Shown piece by piece: positions 61,393-64,000 of a stretch of DNA of 64,000 bases. A program made the position numbers and the translations under genes. Source of the stretch: CBDDIP01 sp965229005 (lineage in GTDB: Bacteria > Actinomycetota > Acidimicrobiia > Acidimicrobiales > Ilumatobacteraceae). The notes beneath the pieces were generated by a model. It did no database searches and was not told the origin of the DNA. It saw only the letters and a list, made by a program, of their open reading frames with translations. Within the stretch, counting starts at the first letter, position 1. Each line of letters starts with the position of its first letter. The DNA lies in assembly GCA_965229005.1 (NCBI GenBank), contig CBDDIP010000002.1, positions 2,170,001 through 2,234,000 of the forward strand. Direction: 5' to 3'.

Positions 61393-62337
61393 ATGTACGC
61401 CAGTGTGCTCGACATGATCGGCAACACGCCGATGGTCGACGTCAGCCTGCTCTCGCCCAACCCGAACGTGCGCATCGTTGCCAAGCTGGAGAGCCAGAAC
61501 CCGTTCGGCTCGGTCAAGGACCGCATCGCCAAGGGGATGATCGAGCACGCCGAGAAGAACGGGTTGCTCGCTCCCGGTCAGACGATCCTCGAGCCATCGT
61601 CGGGCAACACGGGGATCGCGCTGGCGGCCATCGCGCAGCTCAAGGGCTACCCGGTGAAGATCATGATGCCGACGAGCGTGTCGATCGAGCGCCGCCAGAT
61701 GCTGGAGGTGTTCGGCGCCGAGCTGATCCTGACGCCGGGGGAGGAGGGCAGCAACGGGGCGGTGCGTCGCGCGCAGGCTCTCGCCGCCGAGCATCCGGAG
61801 TGGTACTTCCCCTACCAGTACGCGAATGACGCCAACCCGCGCGCCCACTTCGAGGGGACGGGTCCGGAGATCTGGCGCGACCTGCCGGAGATCACCCACT
61901 TCGTCGCCGGTCTCGGCACGAGCGGCACGCTGATGGGGACGGGCACGTACTTGAAGCAGCAGAACCCGGCGATCAAGGTCGTCGCGGTGGAGCCGCCGCT
62001 CGGCGAGCGAGTCGAGGGGTTGCGCAACATGGAGGAGGGCTACATCCCTCCGGTGTTCGAGAACTGGGGTGGTCGCGATCTGCTCGATCGCAAGCGCGTC
62101 GTGCGGCCGCGCGAGAGCCTGGAGTGGACCCGGCGGTTGGTCAACGAGTGCGGTGTGTTCGCCGGGATCTCGTCGGGCGCGGCGTTGGCCGGCGCGGCGA
62201 AGGTGGCATCGGAGATCGAGTCCGGTGTGATCGTCTTCATCGTCTGCGACGGCGGGTGGAAGTACCTGTCGACGGGTGCCTACACGGCCGATCTCGACGA
62301 AGCCGAGCGCAACGCCGAGGGGATCATCTACTTCTGA
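61393..62337 (+). CDS. cysM: Cysteine synthase, CysM-like
   Basis: 314 residues. PLP lysine Lys42 in NPFGSVKDRIA, substrate loop EPSSGNTGIALAAIAQ, phosphate-binding GLGTSGTLMGTG, and C-terminal VCDGGWKYLSTGAY. The C-terminal region and the neighbour mec indicate the CysM branch that accepts O-phosphoserine and a protein thiocarboxylate. ATG 61393 chosen; GTG 61384 adds three residues. Overlaps the convergent HTH gene by 14 bases. Confidence 0.93.
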   Translation: MYASVLDMIGNTPMVDVSLLSPNPNVRIVAKLESQNPFGSVKDRIAKGMIEHAEKNGLLAPGQTILEPSSGNTGIALAAIAQLKGYPVKIMMPTSVSIERRQMLEVFGAELILTPGEEGSNGAVRRAQALAAEHPEWYFPYQYANDANPRAHFEGTGPEIWRDLPEITHFVAGLGTSGTLMGTGTYLKQQNPAIKVVAVEPPLGERVEGLRNMEEGYIPPVFENWGGRDLLDRKRVVRPRESLEWTRRLVNECGVFAGISSGAALAGAAKVASEIESGVIVFIVCDGGWKYLSTGAYTADLDEAERNAEGIIYF

Positions 62338-62671
62338 CCACGGCGCGGAGGCGGGCCAGCGTCACGTCGTCGGGAGCGTCGCCATCCTCGACGAGCCCGA
62401 GCTCCGCCGGGTCGAGCTGGTAGCGCATCGTCAGCAGGTAGGCGAGCCGCCGGCGGGGAGCGTCCTTCGGCGGACCGATCAGACTCTCGAGGCGACCGAT
62501 CGTCGTGTGGTTCAGCGTCCGGGCGGTGGCGATCTCGATCCAGTGCGCAGCGGCCTGGAGCGTGAGCTTGCCGTCAGGGCTGGACTCCCGGGCGCGGCGG
62601 AGCTTGTCGCCCCAGGGCTCGTCCGGCAGCGGACGCAGGTGTTGCTGGTGGTCAAAGGCCACGTTCGTCAT
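62324..62671 (-). CDS. Phage-like small DNA-binding protein (HTH)
   Basis: 115 residues from ATG 62671 (ATG 62680 possible). WGDKLRRARESSPDGKLTLQ, AAHWIEIATARTLNHTTIGR is an XRE-like helix-turn-helix, and DDVTLARLRAVVRSR ends the protein. Divergent from another small HTH gene across an operator-like palindrome in which its own start codon is embedded, an arrangement like a phage cI/cro switch. Confidence 0.7.
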   Translation of the reverse strand: MTNVAFDHQQHLRPLPDEPWGDKLRRARESSPDGKLTLQAAAHWIEIATARTLNHTTIGRLESLIGPPKDAPRRRLAYLLTMRYQLDPAELGLVEDGDAPDDVTLARLRAVVRSR

Positions 62672-62690
62672 GTGCACCATTGTGCACATG
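62669..62690. promoter_or_regulatory. Perfect inverted repeat CATGTGCAC-CATT-GTGCACATG
   Basis: 9-bp perfect arms around a 4-base centre, covering the start codon of the minus-strand HTH gene and lying 43 bases upstream of the plus-strand HTH ATG. A related half-site TGTGCA recurs at 62742-62747 in the first codons of the plus gene. Likely the operator of one of the two regulators. Confidence 0.65.
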
Positions 62691-62732
62691 ACCATCCGCG
62701 CGTAGCAAGTCGTGGTGTGTTACAACTCGCTT

Positions 62733-62951
62733 ATGCCCAAATGTGCAGCTACCCAAGTGGGCGGCAAAGTGCGTGCCGCTCGCCATGACAAGGGGATGAC
62801 GGTAGAGCAACTCGCCGCCGCATCCGGAGTTGGAATGCGAGCGCTGATCAACATCGAGCACGGCCGCACGATGCCTCGCATCGACACGGCCGAGCGGATC
62901 GCAACGGCGCTCGAGATGTCCCTGTCCGATCTCGTCGCGGTGGCTGCGTGA
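62733..62951 (+). CDS. XRE-type helix-turn-helix regulator
   Basis: 72 residues, from ATG 62733. VGGKVRAARHDKGMTVEQLA, ASGVGMRALINIEHGRTMPR and TAERIATALEMSLSDLVAVA make one complete Cro/C1-type HTH with nothing else attached. AT-rich TTACAACT lies 12 bases upstream and may be a -10. First of four overlapping genes: its stop overlaps the next start (GTGATG). Confidence 0.85.
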   Translation: MPKCAATQVGGKVRAARHDKGMTVEQLAAASGVGMRALINIEHGRTMPRIDTAERIATALEMSLSDLVAVAA

Positions 62952-63334
62952 TGGCCGCCGAGCGAGTGATGGTCGTGATCGACGTCGACCGGTTCATCGT
63001 CGAGCGTGGCCCGTGGTCGTTCCGGCGCGTGGCGGCGGGCGAGTGGACGATCGCCGGCGCCGGCGACGGTGCCGATCTCTCGGTCGCGCTCGGCTGGTTC
63101 GAGGGCGACGAGCACGGCACCGCGCTGACGGCGTGGCTCGATTCGGTGTACGACGCGCACTACCCCCCGGTGCTCGGCGTGTGCCGTGAACGCCACCTGT
63201 ACATCGGGCCGCTCGGGCCGGACCTGTGGGCCGCTCCTCTCGTGTCGCATCCGAGCGACAACCGCGAGGAGACCTCGGCCCACGGGTCGCCTCGAGTGCA
63301 GATCGATGGCCTCCGGATCGGAGCCGGGTCATGA
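62951..63334 (+). CDS. Hypothetical protein of the phage-like block
   Basis: 127 residues from ATG 62951 (GTG 62948 possible). MAAERVMVVIDVDRFIVERG, PWSFRRVAAGEWTIAGAGDG, LGWFEGDEHGTALTAWLDSV, VCRERHLYIGPLGPDLWAAP: soluble alpha/beta sequence with many Trp/Gly; no motif that I recognise. Translationally coupled to both neighbours (ATG within the upstream stop, ATGA to the next). Confidence 0.6.
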   Translation: MAAERVMVVIDVDRFIVERGPWSFRRVAAGEWTIAGAGDGADLSVALGWFEGDEHGTALTAWLDSVYDAHYPPVLGVCRERHLYIGPLGPDLWAAPLVSHPSDNREETSAHGSPRVQIDGLRIGAGS

Positions 63335-63819
63335 GCTCCGGTCCGATCGCTCCGTGGCAGCAGACCGCCAAGAACCCGCCGCCTCCACCGGTCGCCCAGG
63401 ATCGGGTGACCTCGCCGCCGCTCGGTGAGCCCGCACGTTGGGCGACGGCCGGTCAGGTGCTGACGACGTCGTCGTCGCTCGGCCGGTTCCTCGTCGAGCT
63501 CGCACGCGAGCGTGAGCGCCAGGAGGCGAAGTTCCCCGAGCAGCACTTGCCGAGCTCTGCGCCGGCGACCGCTGAGGCGACACTCGGCTACCCGCCGGTG
63601 CGGGCACTCACCTCCGATGTGCGGGCGTACGTCGAGGTTGCAGCTGCAGCCGGGATGCTGTCGTGGCGCGACGTGTTGCACGAGGAGTTCTGCGAGGCGA
63701 TCGACGAGGCCGACGCCGGCGACGTCAACGTCGACGCGCTGCGCAGCGAGCTCGTTCAGGTCGCTGCCGTGTGCGCCCGGTGGATCGAGGACCTCGACCG
63801 TGCCGGAGTGCCGCTGTGA
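63331..63819 (+). CDS. Hypothetical protein, phage-type, possibly MazG-like helical
   Basis: 162 residues. After a proline-rich start (NPPPPPVAQ) comes FLVELARERERQEAKFPEQH, then RAYVEVAAAAGMLSWRDVLH, EEFCEAIDEADAGDVNVDAL and RSELVQVAAVCARWIEDLDR. The E-E-x-x-E-A...L-R-x-E-L-V-Q-V-A-A-V pattern recurs in small proteins of actinobacteria and their phages and resembles all-alpha NTP pyrophosphatases, without the full ExxE/ExxD motif. Overlaps both neighbours by 4 bases. Confidence 0.55.
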   Translation: MSSGPIAPWQQTAKNPPPPPVAQDRVTSPPLGEPARWATAGQVLTTSSSLGRFLVELARERERQEAKFPEQHLPSSAPATAEATLGYPPVRALTSDVRAYVEVAAAAGMLSWRDVLHEEFCEAIDEADAGDVNVDALRSELVQVAAVCARWIEDLDRAGVPL

Positions 63820-64000
63820 TCGCGCCGAAGGGTGTTCGGTTCAAGCGGTTGGGTCGGTTCCGTTGGGAGGCCGCCGGTCAGATGCACACCGTTGGTGTGT
63901 GGATGGTCGGCCACGGTTGGTGCCGTCGCTCGGCGTACCGAGATCTGTTGGCCAAGCGGATGGGCCGTCCGTCGACTCGCGCGGAACGTCGTGTCGCGTT
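63816..64000 (+). CDS. Hypothetical protein (partial, continues beyond right edge)
   Basis: GTG 63816 overlaps the preceding stop (GTGA). The 61 visible residues read MIAPKGVRFKRLGRFRWEAA, GQMHTVGVWMVGHGWCRRSA, YRDLLAKRMGRPSTRAERRV A: small, strongly basic, with aromatic residues. It could be a DNA-binding protein of the same phage-like block. Nothing can be said about its remaining part. Confidence 0.5.
   Translation, partial: MIAPKGVRFKRLGRFRWEAAGQMHTVGVWMVGHGWCRRSAYRDLLAKRMGRPSTRAERRVA

Overview
The window is high-GC DNA (GC-rich third codon positions, many GTG/TTG starts, 4-bp ATGA/GTGA gene overlaps) that looks like the chromosome of an actinobacterium. Supporting gene content includes a furA-katG pair, an ECF42-type sigma factor with its DGPF/YCII partner, two mycothiol-associated DinB-like proteins, a Mec-CysM sulfur pair, a PPOX/F420-class protein, a LigD-type primase-polymerase and a rifampin-phosphotransferase gene behind a probable rifamycin-associated element. 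The gene set suggests a free-living, metabolically versatile heterotroph, perhaps of the Acidimicrobiia; the species is not determined.

Layout. 1-3.2 kb: L-rhamnose catabolism on the minus strand (rhamnose isomerase, then a rhamnulose-1-phosphate aldolase/dehydrogenase fusion that runs off the left edge) with a readable promoter and operator. 3.2-14 kb: small detoxification and signalling genes arranged around regulators (ArsR, TetR, ECF42), including one frameshifted dehydrogenase. 14-20.5 kb: a MarR-controlled meta-cleavage-type aromatic catabolic operon, a pair of tandem palindromic repeats, a VOC protein, a MetE-like protein and a second phytanoyl-CoA-dioxygenase-like protein. 20.5-36.6 kb: furA-katG, hydrolases, an FAD oxidoreductase, a histidine-tailed metallo-hydrolase, the rph-like gene with its upstream element, a 900-residue LuxR-type ATPase regulator and two secreted or small proteins.

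36.6-43.5 kb: a compact integrative element in the 3' end of the tmRNA gene. A 30-bp exact direct repeat at 36622-36651 and 43470-43499 copies the tmRNA 3' end. The element carries two excisionase-type helix-turn-helix genes, a 661-residue protein with a HEPN-like R-N-x(3)-H motif, two divergent nuclease-like genes (one frameshifted), a sigma-factor fragment, an XRE regulator plus lipoprotein pair, and unknown genes. No recombinase gene is visible. This is the best candidate here for an undescribed, probably defence-type, cargo.

43.5-64 kb: ssrA (tmRNA), a large LuxR-type regulator, a branched-chain-type ABC transporter whose two permeases and one ATPase are fused in a single 925-residue protein, an esterase and a kinase-like gene in the same run, a 910-residue glycoside hydrolase, a short-chain dehydrogenase, LigD-Pol, smpB (the tmRNA partner) followed by an HslJ/YbaY-type protein, and mec-cysM. 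After cysM comes a phage-like block: two divergent small regulators around a perfect palindrome, followed by three overlapping genes of unknown function that run off the right edge. There is no stretch above 300 bases without a gene or RNA assignment.
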